In this document: piece by piece, positions 45,930 to 56,600 of the stretch
Numbering within the stretch: the stretch's first letter is position 1
How the letters are laid out: every line of letters begins with the position of its first letter
Source: a virus
Reading direction: 5' to 3' (one strand)
IMG/VR virus record: IMGVR_UViG_3300021964_000069
Span: 1 to 59,799 of that record
Length of the DNA: 59,799 nt
Made by a program: the position numbers and the translations under genes
The notes under the pieces: model-generated
Told to the model about the DNA's origin: nothing
Databases searched by the model: none
What the model saw: the letters and a program-made list of their open reading frames with translations, nothing else

Positions 45930-48900
45930 ATGCCAGAAATTAAAAGACTCTTTAACGCGAGTCGAATGAATCGCGATTTAGATGAAAAAATGCTTAAGCC
46001 CGGTGAATATCGAGAAGCATTAAATATAAATGTTAGCAAGTCAGAAAGCTCAGATATAGGTTCAGTTGAAAATATATTAGGAAATAAGCTTATTGTTGAC
46101 ACAGCAATATCTAATGCCAAAACAATTGGGCAATATAGAGACAACGGTGATGAAAAAATATATTATTTTATTACCAACAATAATTCGTATAACCATATTA
46201 ATTCTGGTTCTCACCAAATAATTGAATACGATCAGAAAGCAAATAAATCAACTATAATAGTAAACAGTGCGGCTTTAAACTTTCATCAAGATTATCCAAT
46301 AACAGGAATTAATTTAGTAGATAAATTATTGTTTTGGACAGATGATCGCAATCCGCCAAGAAAAATAAACGTAGAAACTGCAAAAAACAACGCAAACTAT
46401 TATAATCTATCGTCGGATATTGATAATTTAATATCAGTAGCTAAATATGCCCCTTATAATGCGGCAACAATTGTTGGTGTATCCGACGTTGATGAAAATG
46501 GTGATCCTATTACATCAAACTTTTTAGAAAATAAATTAATTAGGTTTTCTTATAGATACCAATTTGAAGATGGTGAATATAGTATATTGGCTCCTTTTAC
46601 GCCCGTATGCTTTTCAAGATTAGATAATATTGATACGATAGCATCAGATATAAATGATTTTGGTGAAATTGAAACATTTGTTAATGCTATTAAATCTGTA
46701 CAACTTTCTGTACCAACTCCATCAAATTATGGTATTCAAAAGGTTGAATTAATATATAAAGAAACAGGATCCGGAGCTCTTTATGTTGTTGAAAAAAAGA
46801 TTGTAACAACAGAAACATCTGTTAACTTCTTTTACAAATCTCAAGACCCATTTAAAACTTTACCTAGCGATCAGCTAACACGTGTATATGACTCAGTACC
46901 ACGTAAAGCTAAATCACAAGAGCTAGCTGGCGGAAGATTAATATACGGTAATTATTTACAAAACTATAATATTCCAACATTATCTTTTACAGTAACAAGA
47001 ACTGGGGAAACTTCTTCTAGGTATGCCGCTTTAGACGAATCTATGTCTGTAAAATCACGTAGAACATACCAGGTCGGCGTAGTTTTAGCTGATAAATTTG
47101 GCAGGCAAACTCCTGTGCTTTTATCCGAAACAGGCGGTGATACAGTATTTATTGATGCGTCTACTGGGGAGGCTGATAGCACTACTGCTTTCAATTCGTT
47201 GCGTATAGCATTTTCTCAAGCTTCAATCAATGCTTTGCAGGCTTTAGATTGGTGTTATTCATATAGAATAGTAGTAAAACAAAGAGAACAAGAATACTAC
47301 AATTGGATTTCTAGTATTACCTCTTTAAATACAGTTGTGCGTTTAGGGGATAGTATAAATAAAATACCTAGAGATCAAACAGCTGTTATACCGCCAAGTA
47401 CAGGAACAAGTATATCTCCATGCGATGTATCTGTATATCCTAAAATTTTAAACGGCGTAAACAAAACAACCTCTAGCTTAACAAAAATACAATCTATTGC
47501 AAACCCTTCTGGAAATGCAACCGTACCTACAGACGGTGTTACTAGCGGTATTTGTGTTTTTGAAACTGAGCCAGTTATTTCTGACTTAGATATATTTTAT
47601 GAAACATCTACCGGCGGACTAATATCAGGGCTAACAACTACAGCTATAGATATTCAGTTTTATAATTGTTATTTATTAACATTTAGTTCTGGTGCTCATA
47701 TTGAAATAAATAGATTACGTGCTGGCTATAATGAAAAAGCATTTGATGTTGGCGTAAGAGCATATTTAGTAAAAGAAAACTTTGCTGAAGAAAGAAGATT
47801 TAATACTTTAATTCATTCAAGTGGTTTATTTAATTCAAGAACAAATATAAATTATATAAATCAATTTAATGAATCTGAAGGCGGTCTTACTATTTCTTTG
47901 GACCCTCAGGATGGGTCAATACAAAAGCTATTTGCTGATGATACACAAGTAGTTGTATTCCAGGAAGATAAAGTTTCAAGATCACCTGTAAATAAAGATT
48001 TTATATATTCTGCAGAGGGTGGAGCTATTCCTGTTACTACAAGTTCTCAATTTTTAGGAACAATAGCGCCTTATGCTGGTGAATTTGGTATTTCAAAAGA
48101 AGCAAAATCTTTTGCTTATTATGGTTATGCTAAATATTTTACAGATAAAAACCGAGGATCTGTAATGCGTTTATCACAAAATGGATTAGTTGAAATATCT
48201 AGAAATGGTATGAGCGACTTTTTTAGGGATGCGCTAAAAAAATCAACAGATATTATTGGTTCATATGACGAATACCAAGGACTGTATCATTTAACAATTA
48301 TAGGTGAAGGGTTCAGCGGATTTAAAGATACAAATGTAGCAACTGCTTCTGATAATTATTTTACAATATCATTTGATGAAGGCTCACAAGGTTGGACTAG
48401 TTTTAAATCTTTTGAACAAGAAGGTGGCATTAGCTTAAATAATATTTATTATAGTTTTAAAAATGGTAAATTATGGAAGCATAACGATGACACCGTAAAC
48501 AGAAACACCTTTTATGGTGGAACTTCTAATGAATCATATATTGAACCTATATTAAATGACAACCCCTCGACAATTAAAACTTTTAATAACATAAGTTACG
48601 AAGGAACTGATGGGTGGGAATTAGATTTTTTAGAAACTGATTTAGGATCTGTTGGTGACGCTCCAGCTTTAGATAATTATAATTTAATATCATTACAATT
48701 ATCAGGAGCCGCTGATAATAGCGTTATTGTAGGGGAAAGGTCTATATATGCAAAAGAAAATGATGTAATCCAATGGACCATTACTGCAAAACCTAAAAAT
48801 GCAGATTATTCATTTGATACAATTACTGATGTTATTTTAACAGGTAGTGGGCTAACAATACAAAGTCCGTCAGCAATTACAGATGGCAATTTGGTGTTTT

Positions 48901-50261
48901 TAATAAGCTATACTGCTGGAACTATTGATGAAACAAAAACAGTAACTATTTCTGGCACTGGTGCTGATCTTATTTATGAAGTAAATCTTTTAACAATAAG
49001 TGTTGGGGATTCCGTTTCAAACGCAGCTGTAAGTCCTGCTTTAGCTACATTTACCAATGCAGGTGATACAGATTTAGATATATTAGTAACGCCATTAAGT
49101 ACACATTATATAGATCCAGGTAATATTATAGCAAACACATCGTCGTTTGGTTCATATAATGTTTCAGGTATATCTGGTACAGAAACTAAAACAGTTATTG
49201 TTAGAAATTACGGTAGCAATGCTTTTGCTATTGATGATTTAAAGCAACCAACTGTGCCACTTACTAAAGGTAAAACCTATATATTTGATCAAAGTGATAG
49301 CTCAAATACCAATCATCCCTTAAGATTTAGTACAACTTCTAATGGTACACATAATAGCGGAGCTGAATATACTACAGGGGTAACAACTAATGGAACACCT
49401 GGAAGTGCTGGAGCATATACACAAATTGTAGTTACCTCTACAACACCTACTTTATATTATTACTGTAGTAATCATAGTAATATGGGTGGAAGTGTAAATA
49501 TAGTTCCGTTCAACATAACTATATCAAATACTGGGCTTACTGCAAGCTTTCCGGTTACAGTACCAACGGTTGCAACAAACAATTCAATTGGAATTAGTGG
49601 GACTGCAATTGTTAAACCTACTTTAACTTGGGCAACGCCTGCTAGTGGTACATTAACAACACCAAGCTCTACTACCATTAATGTTGCTTATGATGCAACG
49701 CCTTATGATACTGTGGATAGAAGAACCGCTGCAATTAAATGGACGGCTTCAGATACAACTAAAGTATTCTTACCGGATGGGCATGGGTTAAGCTATGACG
49801 TTGTTGGTAATGATATTACTACTACTCTTGAAAGCTCTACGCAAGAATATTTAGAAAAAACAATTGTTTTACCTAAAATATTTGAAGATACCGTAGCTAC
49901 TGCTACAATAACAGGAACAGGTGAAGTTACAGCGTCTGTAGGTACTTATGTGACTTCAATTACATTTGCAGCCTCTGGAGATCCTGATACTTCTATAACT
50001 AACTCTAACGGAGCAACCGTGCCAATACAAATATCCGCTAATCAAAACTGGGTGTTAATAAATGGCTCTCCGGGTACAAAAGTAGTAGATCCTGATGGCA
50101 TTAACTTTTTAGGGTCAAACTATCCATTTACAATTAATGTATCTGATAATACAACTGGATCGCAAAGAACTGCTACTATTACAATTAGTAAATATAATAA
50201 TAGCCGTGTAACAGGTTCTGCGGTAGCGGACCAAACAATTAGTATAACACAAAATGCATAA
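45930..50261 (+). CDS. Large tail (nozzle-like) protein with Ig-like and cupredoxin-like domains, 1,443 aa
   Basis: The N-terminal two thirds (PEIKRLFNASRMNRDLDEKMLKPGEYREALNINVS..., TGINLVDKLLFWTDDRNPPRKINVETA) is a beta-rich, propeller-like region fitting a tail tube or nozzle protein such as tail tubular protein B. The C-terminal third has Ig-like segments and a cupredoxin-like domain with H1129 and C1179-x2-H1182-x2-M1185, the same ligand pattern as the adhesin at 25765. It likely forms the distal tail with surface-exposed C-terminal domains. Confidence 0.72.
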   Translation: MPEIKRLFNASRMNRDLDEKMLKPGEYREALNINVSKSESSDIGSVENILGNKLIVDTAISNAKTIGQYRDNGDEKIYYFITNNNSYNHINSGSHQIIEYDQKANKSTIIVNSAALNFHQDYPITGINLVDKLLFWTDDRNPPRKINVETAKNNANYYNLSSDIDNLISVAKYAPYNAATIVGVSDVDENGDPITSNFLENKLIRFSYRYQFEDGEYSILAPFTPVCFSRLDNIDTIASDINDFGEIETFVNAIKSVQLSVPTPSNYGIQKVELIYKETGSGALYVVEKKIVTTETSVNFFYKSQDPFKTLPSDQLTRVYDSVPRKAKSQELAGGRLIYGNYLQNYNIPTLSFTVTRTGETSSRYAALDESMSVKSRRTYQVGVVLADKFGRQTPVLLSETGGDTVFIDASTGEADSTTAFNSLRIAFSQASINALQALDWCYSYRIVVKQREQEYYNWISSITSLNTVVRLGDSINKIPRDQTAVIPPSTGTSISPCDVSVYPKILNGVNKTTSSLTKIQSIANPSGNATVPTDGVTSGICVFETEPVISDLDIFYETSTGGLISGLTTTAIDIQFYNCYLLTFSSGAHIEINRLRAGYNEKAFDVGVRAYLVKENFAEERRFNTLIHSSGLFNSRTNINYINQFNESEGGLTISLDPQDGSIQKLFADDTQVVVFQEDKVSRSPVNKDFIYSAEGGAIPVTTSSQFLGTIAPYAGEFGISKEAKSFAYYGYAKYFTDKNRGSVMRLSQNGLVEISRNGMSDFFRDALKKSTDIIGSYDEYQGLYHLTIIGEGFSGFKDTNVATASDNYFTISFDEGSQGWTSFKSFEQEGGISLNNIYYSFKNGKLWKHNDDTVNRNTFYGGTSNESYIEPILNDNPSTIKTFNNISYEGTDGWELDFLETDLGSVGDAPALDNYNLISLQLSGAADNSVIVGERSIYAKENDVIQWTITAKPKNADYSFDTITDVILTGSGLTIQSPSAITDGNLVFLISYTAGTIDETKTVTISGTGADLIYEVNLLTISVGDSVSNAAVSPALATFTNAGDTDLDILVTPLSTHYIDPGNIIANTSSFGSYNVSGISGTETKTVIVRNYGSNAFAIDDLKQPTVPLTKGKTYIFDQSDSSNTNHPLRFSTTSNGTHNSGAEYTTGVTTNGTPGSAGAYTQIVVTSTTPTLYYYCSNHSNMGGSVNIVPFNITISNTGLTASFPVTVPTVATNNSIGISGTAIVKPTLTWATPASGTLTTPSSTTINVAYDATPYDTVDRRTAAIKWTASDTTKVFLPDGHGLSYDVVGNDITTTLESSTQEYLEKTIVLPKIFEDTVATATITGTGEVTASVGTYVTSITFAASGDPDTSITNSNGATVPIQISANQNWVLINGSPGTKVVDPDGINFLGSNYPFTINVSDNTTGSQRTATITISKYNNSRVTGSAVADQTISITQNA

Positions 50262-50500
50262 TGAGTACAATAATTAAATTTCCTTTTGAGGCAAAAGAAG
50301 GTAAGTATTTTGCACCAATAGTTTCAGAAGAAACAACGTATAAGGTTTCTAATGGAGCTGTTGTAGCAGATGCCACTAAACTTGTTTCTGGTACAAAAGG
50401 TACATTTATGCGAACGCGCATTAAATTACCAATAGATAAATCAATTAATAAAGCCGAATTATTTGCTTTAAATTCAGAAGCTGTATATTCGTCAAACTAA
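50261..50500 (+). CDS. Small hypothetical virion protein, 79 aa
   Basis: A compact beta protein (KFPFEAKEGKYFAPIVSEETTYKVSNGAVVADATKLVSGTKGTFMRTRIKL). It overlaps the tail protein stop by one base. It may be a tail or head accessory. No family is recognised. Confidence 0.58.
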   Translation: MSTIIKFPFEAKEGKYFAPIVSEETTYKVSNGAVVADATKLVSGTKGTFMRTRIKLPIDKSINKAELFALNSEAVYSSN

Positions 50501-50502
50501 AT

Positions 50503-50904
50503 ATGCAATTTAATATAAATAAAATTCAAGATTCCGATTGGGAATTTTTACCATCTTGGTGGGTAAAATACAAACAAGATCCACCACCTAGAGATTTTTT
50601 ACCAGATAATGGTTTAAGCGGATTTATTATAAAAAAAGATGTCCCTATAGCCGCAATGTGGCTATACCAGACAAATAGTAAAACTGCAATTCCAGCTGTA
50701 ATGGTTAGTGATAAAGATTATAAACAACCAGACAGAAGTGACGCATTGCAACTTTTATTAGAATTTACTACAGATACAGCACATTCATTGGGATTTAAGT
50801 ATTCTTTTGCATGGGCAAAATCTGGTGTATTGTTAGAAAAATATGAAAATTTGGGGTTTAAAAAAGATACAAGCCCTTCTTATGAATTAATATTAAAATA
50901 CTAA
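50503..50904 (+). CDS. GNAT-like acetyltransferase-fold protein, 133 aa
   Basis: The sequence has the layout of a GNAT domain: N-terminal beta strands, GFIIKKDVPIAAMWLYQT, a middle helix LQLLLEFTTDTAHSLGFKYSFAW, then KSGVLLEKYENLGFKKDTSPSYELILKY, where EKYENLGFKK resembles the usual Y...GF end of GNAT proteins. The acetyl-CoA loop is not clear. It lies among virion genes, so it might be a structural copy or a modifier of phage proteins. Confidence 0.65.
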   Translation: MQFNINKIQDSDWEFLPSWWVKYKQDPPPRDFLPDNGLSGFIIKKDVPIAAMWLYQTNSKTAIPAVMVSDKDYKQPDRSDALQLLLEFTTDTAHSLGFKYSFAWAKSGVLLEKYENLGFKKDTSPSYELILKY

Positions 50905-52073
50905 TGGGAGCAATAGTAGGAGGCGTTGCTTCTCTCTTTGGGGGAAGAGCAAGAAGACGCGAACAAAAAGCAGCAAATCAAGAATTTAATAGAGCTAGAC
51001 AAAGCATACAGCAATATCAATTTAAAGACGTTGGACAGGGCTTAAATGCAACTGGGTATGATGCGGCCACTGGTCAAGCCCCAACTTTAGAAAGCTTAGG
51101 GCTTGGAGGAGCAGCTCAAGCACAAGGAGGTCAGCTTGGTCCAGCACAAGGTTATGAAAGTCAAGGATACGAATCTCAAGGTTATAGTGCTACTGGTTTT
51201 GATGCAGCACAAACAAATGTTGCTGGCCTGCAAAGAGGAGCAGCGGCTGGTTTAACTAATACCATGAATAACCTCCAGGTTTCAACCGCAGCGGCAGAAA
51301 TGGCGGCTCAAGAAGCAGATCAATCCTTAGCAGCTTCTCAAGACTTAGCGGCACAAGCAGGTACAGGAGCGGGCGGAGCTACTGCTTTAGCGGCGGCAGC
51401 TGCTAAATCAAAAGCAGGAATAACAGCTGATATAGATAAAGATATTAAGCGAAATGAAATGATTAGGGCTCAAGCTGAGGGACAACTACAAAAAGATATG
51501 CTAGCCCAAGAAAATTTAGCTTCAAAATTTGATTTTGGTCAACAACAATTCAATGTTGGTCAAACAAATACGTCTAGGCAATTTACGGCAGCAGCTGAAA
51601 ATCAGGCTGCACAATTTGGAGCCCAAGCGGCAAATCAAGCGGCTCAGTTTGGAGCACAGGCAGCAAATCAAGCTGCACAATTTGGCGCACAGGCTCAAAA
51701 TCAATTTGCTTTATCGCAATTTGATGCTACAAATAAAATGAATATGTTTAACGTAGGTCAACAACAAGATCTATTAAGAGATCAGTATAGAGCTGCAACT
51801 CAATTTGGAATGCAAAATTTATCTGCCCAAAATAGAGCAGCTGAATTTGGAGCTTCTTCAACAAATCAGTTTGCTCTGCAGCAAGCTAAATTTGCACAAG
51901 ACCAACAAATGGCACAATATGGCCAAATGCAAGATGTATATGGAATGGGATCAAGTCGAAAGGCTTCAGCTGATCAAGCGAGACAAAGCGCAACAAATGC
52001 ATTGGTAAAAGGAATTGGCGGTGTAATTGGCGCTGCTAGCGGGCCAATTGGAGCATTATTAGGAGGAAATTAA
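50904..52073 (+). CDS. Gln/Ala-rich internal virion protein, 389 aa
   Basis: The protein has an N-terminal glycine-rich segment (GAIVGGVASLFGGRARRREQ), then long glutamine/alanine-rich helices with repeats of NQAAQFGAQAA (about 232-265) and ESQGYESQGY. The C-terminus (GIGGVIGAASGPIGALLGGN) is a hydrophobic glycine-rich tail that could insert in membranes. The layout recalls podovirus ejection proteins. Confidence 0.65.
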   Translation: MGAIVGGVASLFGGRARRREQKAANQEFNRARQSIQQYQFKDVGQGLNATGYDAATGQAPTLESLGLGGAAQAQGGQLGPAQGYESQGYESQGYSATGFDAAQTNVAGLQRGAAAGLTNTMNNLQVSTAAAEMAAQEADQSLAASQDLAAQAGTGAGGATALAAAAAKSKAGITADIDKDIKRNEMIRAQAEGQLQKDMLAQENLASKFDFGQQQFNVGQTNTSRQFTAAAENQAAQFGAQAANQAAQFGAQAANQAAQFGAQAQNQFALSQFDATNKMNMFNVGQQQDLLRDQYRAATQFGMQNLSAQNRAAEFGASSTNQFALQQAKFAQDQQMAQYGQMQDVYGMGSSRKASADQARQSATNALVKGIGGVIGAASGPIGALLGGN

Positions 52074-52075
52074 TT

Positions 52076-53635
52076 ATGAGCAGTCCATTAAAAAGACCGG
52101 GAGATTTAGCTAGGCTAGCAACCCAACTTGATACACGCCCAATAGACTATACAGCAGTCTCAAGCGGAATTGACGCTGATATGCGTAATTTTGAGGCTAG
52201 ACAAAGAAGTTTTAAAGAGCAAAGAAGACAAGAAAAGCTTGATAAAATGAGAGATTATCGCGTTGGAATGATTAAAGCAGACCAACTAAGCTCATTAAAA
52301 ATAGATTCTAATTCAGGATATTCTTCTGTTGATAATTATTTTAGACAAGCCGGTAATGCATTAGCAGATGAAGCTTCAAATTTAATGATTTCATATGGAA
52401 ATAGCGAAATAACATCAGACGAATTTGCTAATAAATATAGTAACATACAAAGCCAAGTTGAGCAATTAAAACCTTTTGCAACAGGCATACAAACTATGAT
52501 GCAAAATTATCAATCTGATTTAGCAAATGGTACATTAAGTGCTGCTAATAAAGGTATGTATGAAGACTTTTATCAAGCAATATCTGAAGACAAAGGAAAT
52601 TTATTTTTAGATGAAAACGGAATTTTAACTTACCAAGGTAAAACAGATGGACCTGATGGTTCTGAAGAATTTAGCATTCCAATAAATCAGTTACAAAAAG
52701 TACCTCAGCCAATTAAAAAAGTGGATTCTTTTGAGTCTTTAACAAAAGATACAGCAAAAATTTTAAGCACACCTGTAGAAAGGTTTGATCCAGCTACAGG
52801 GCGTACCACAATGGAATCCCCCACGCCTAACCTTAATAATCAGGAATATAACACGGGGATAAGAACTGCTTTTGATGAATTTTTAAAGCAGCAGGGTAAT
52901 AATGGGTTGAGATCTTTAGCAGTAGACCATTTAGGTATGGATATTGATGAAATGGAAGGAAAAATAAATGGTGGTGCTTTTGTACCACGTGATGAAGATT
53001 TTTCTCAAGAAGAAATTGCTAACGGATTCGGTGATATGATAGGTGAGCGTTTTTCAAGTCAATTAGAATTTGAAATGGAAAAGCAGTTTATTAAAACCGG
53101 AATGCAACAATCTCAATATACTCAGTTGCAAAATAAACTGCAAGCAGAGCTAGATTTGAAACGCAGACAACTTGATATACAAGCACAAAATGCAGCTAGG
53201 CAGCAAGCAAAAGCAGCAAGTGGTACATCACAAGAAAGAATGATGGCAAGTAATCAAAGATTTTTTCAATCAAACGTAAAAGCATTAGGACAAAACTTTG
53301 ATCCAACTGAAGAAGAAAGTATTGCAATACTAAATCAAGATACTAATGCTAACGTTAATTTTGAAATGCGAGACGGAAAGCTTTATGCTGTTGGTAGAAA
53401 TTCAAAAACAAATGAGGAGCAAGCGGAGCCTATAAATAACATGTACGACTTCTACCTATATTATGGAGCAGGGCACGGGTTAACCCCAGCAATGCTTAAT
53501 GATATGGGCTTGGATAAACAAAAATTAAGAACAATTCCATTAAATTATAATAAAACCCCAAAAAACAATACCACAAAAAATAGTGGATCTGGCAGCTGGT
53601 GGAATTTTGCAAGTAAATTTAATTTAGGAAATTAA
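52076..53635 (+). CDS. Internal virion protein, 519 aa
   Basis: A mainly helical protein starting MSSPLKRPGDLARLATQLDTRPIDYTAVSSG with glutamine-rich coils (EFEMEKQFIKTGMQQSQYTQLQNKLQAELDLKRRQLD). It lies between the Gln/Ala-rich protein and the giant virion protein, so it is probably ejected with them. No enzymatic motif is visible. Confidence 0.6.
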   Translation: MSSPLKRPGDLARLATQLDTRPIDYTAVSSGIDADMRNFEARQRSFKEQRRQEKLDKMRDYRVGMIKADQLSSLKIDSNSGYSSVDNYFRQAGNALADEASNLMISYGNSEITSDEFANKYSNIQSQVEQLKPFATGIQTMMQNYQSDLANGTLSAANKGMYEDFYQAISEDKGNLFLDENGILTYQGKTDGPDGSEEFSIPINQLQKVPQPIKKVDSFESLTKDTAKILSTPVERFDPATGRTTMESPTPNLNNQEYNTGIRTAFDEFLKQQGNNGLRSLAVDHLGMDIDEMEGKINGGAFVPRDEDFSQEEIANGFGDMIGERFSSQLEFEMEKQFIKTGMQQSQYTQLQNKLQAELDLKRRQLDIQAQNAARQQAKAASGTSQERMMASNQRFFQSNVKALGQNFDPTEEESIAILNQDTNANVNFEMRDGKLYAVGRNSKTNEEQAEPINNMYDFYLYYGAGHGLTPAMLNDMGLDKQKLRTIPLNYNKTPKNNTTKNSGSGSWWNFASKFNLGN

Positions 53636-53640
53636 TATAC

Positions 53641-56600
53641 ATGGATAACAATTATAATCCTTTTGGTACAGAATACAATCCTTTTGATCCTGAGCAGGAA
53701 CAACAAGAGCCTGAGCAAGGTTTTTTCGAAGGATTGATGTCTTCTATAGACCAATATTATACTTTGGGTAGATCAAGTGAAGAAATACTTGATTTGTTAG
53801 ATGGTGAAATTGATGATACCAATCTTGAAAAAGCAATTGAAAGATTAAATAAAATCAATGAGACCGGCCAACCCACTCAATCTATGCTGGATTACCAGAA
53901 AGCTGTGGAAGAAAACGGCGGAGGTTTTTTGGGAAATTTAAAAGCTATAATATCAAACCCTTTAGATTTTGGAGGAGCTGCAGCACAGCAAATTTTTGGA
54001 AGTTTAGCAGGCGTAGCTGGAGTTGGGCAGGAAGCTTTGCTTTCTGGAGTTCTTGATGACCAAAGACGCGGGGATACAACAGCAAACCTCTTAACAGCAG
54101 GTACTGCTGTTGGCGCTGGTATTGGAGCTGGTGCCACAGCTGCGGCAGGAACTATAGCTGGCCCTGCGGGAACTTTTATAGGCGGTTTTGCAGGTGGTAT
54201 TGCGGGAGGCGCTAAAGGAGCTTTTTCTACAGCATCTGGAATTATGGAAAGCGTAGGTAAAGTTGCTGAGCTCTTAAATGAATATACGGAAGGTGATCTT
54301 ACTAAAGAAAAAATTAGAGCTGTACTAAATGATCCGGAAAAACTTAATGACATAAGATCAAAGGCTATTGGTAGAGGTGTTGCTATTGGAGCAACAGACT
54401 TTGTTTTAATGGGCGTTGGCAAAGGTATTGGCACTACTTATAAAGCACCTAGACTTGGAGAAGCAATAGGGGAGGTTGCAGGAGGAGCTGGTGGTGAAGC
54501 TATTGCTCAACAAGTGGCTGACGAAGAATTTGATCCAACATCAATAGTAATGGAAGCTGCAGGGGTTACTCAATCTTTACCTGGCGCAATTAAAAGAGGC
54601 GCTGAAAAAGCTATAAATTCATATAACTTAAACAAGCAAAATTTAGCTAAGCAAGATTTTTTAGAGGTAATAAAAAATGCTAATGACGAAGATGTTGCAG
54701 CCGCGGAAATATTTGTAGAAGGGGATGACAAAGAGATAGCTAATATTGTAAATGAAAAAAGAAAAAAAGCTATTGAAGAAAAAAAGGTTGATTTATTTAA
54801 ACAACTTATTCCTAGTTATATTGAACAAAAAAGAAATAGCAAATTAAAAGAAATAATTGAGTTAACTAATACAAAAAAAGAATTAGAAACTCAAAAAGCA
54901 AGTCCAGCTGAAATAAACGCAGTAACAGAAGAAATAAATGATATAAATAGTTCTCTTGCTGAAAATGAAAATGTACTTAGAAGCAATATAAATAATTTAT
55001 CAACTGAAGATAAAATAAATATATTAAATGAAAAGGCTAAGTATAATTTTTATGATAAAAAAAGTAAAAGCTATAAGTCTACTGAAAAGCAAAAAGAAAT
55101 TGCTGAAAAACAAAAAAATAAGGCAGAAGCTATTATATTAACTTTATTTACAAATCCTATTCAACAAGAAGTACAGCAAAGCTCTATTGAAAGATCTGAA
55201 AAAACGCAAGATATTTTTGAAAAAGCTTTAGCTAATGAAAAAATAAAAAGAGTTGTTGACGAAGGTAATGGCAAAACGTATAATCAAATAGATGGTAATA
55301 CGTTTAATGAAATATTAGAACAACAAGCACCTCTGATAAATAAAGTTGCAAAAGATAATTACTCTAAAATACCAGCAGATTTACGAATTGGTAGTTTTGA
55401 AGATTACAAAATGAATTTGCAAGCTGAGATGTTTAAGTTATTAAGAACTTATAATCCTGAAACAGGAGTACCTTTAGCGGCATATTTAAATAATCCTAGA
55501 ACAGGTTTACCGGTAAGAGCAATGAGTAAAGATGCTTTTGAAAATATTGCAGCTCAAGAATACACTAGAGACGTAGAAGATTTGCAAGTAGCTGAATCTG
55601 AACCGGCACAACAATCTATTGAAGAACAAATAGATATAGAATCTTTTGACAAAGAAATTAATGCTACCAGCATTGCTGATCAATTAAACTTAGATGACTC
55701 TGTTAAAAATGAAATAACAAGAGCAAGTAAGTTAGCATTAGCAACAACAAAACAAAAGGTTGATTCATTAAAATTTACAACCGATATTGCTAATAGTTTA
55801 AAAAATGAATTGTATCCCATATTAAAAGAAACATTGGGAAAAAATACAAAAAATAATAGACAATTTAGCAATTTAATAAATAACAATCCAAAATTGTTAT
55901 ATGATTCTCTACGCCCTGAATCTATGGTAAAAGCTAGAGATGCTAAATTAAATCCTTTTGAAGAGGCTGGAATGCTTAAGGATAATAAAAAAGTTGCTTT
56001 TGAACAAGTGGGGTTAGAAAAATTTAAAAATTATTTTGACAATCCTGAATTAGCTAAAAACAATAAAACAAAAGCTAATAATCGTAGAATGGCTATTCTA
56101 AATTCATTAGCAGAATCATTAGGAGCAACGGAAGCTGAAAATTTGTTAGCCAATAATGTTGATGGGATTAAAGATATATTTATTGAAAAGCAGAAAGCAT
56201 TAAATGTTATAAATGAAAAATTTAATGTTTTTCAACAAACTTTTGAAAAATCTAAAAATGAATTTGCGGATTACGATAGACCATGGAAAGATATTGCTAC
56301 AGAATATGGATTTGAAGATTATAATTTAGATGATCCAGCTCAAAGAGAAACTTGGTTAAATCAAATTAAAACTTCGGGTTTAATTAATAAATTACCAAAA
56401 AGTTTTTTTAGAAATTTTAATGGTGTAAGTGATCGTGCAATTTTTAATGGTGAATATGTAAAAACTTTAGATGGTAAATTAATTTTAGAAAAAGACTATA
56501 AAAAGCTATCTAAAGAAAAAAGACCTAAAATAGAACGAGTTCGTTCTAGAGGTGTATTTTTTATTAATATTAAAGAAGCAGATGCTTGGATCAATCAAGC

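Noticed and set aside
53892-54434. Minus-strand 180-residue frame within the giant virion gene
   Set aside because: Proline/alanine-rich antisense of the Gly/Ala-rich coding region. There is no leader, and it lies wholly inside a strong gene on the other strand.
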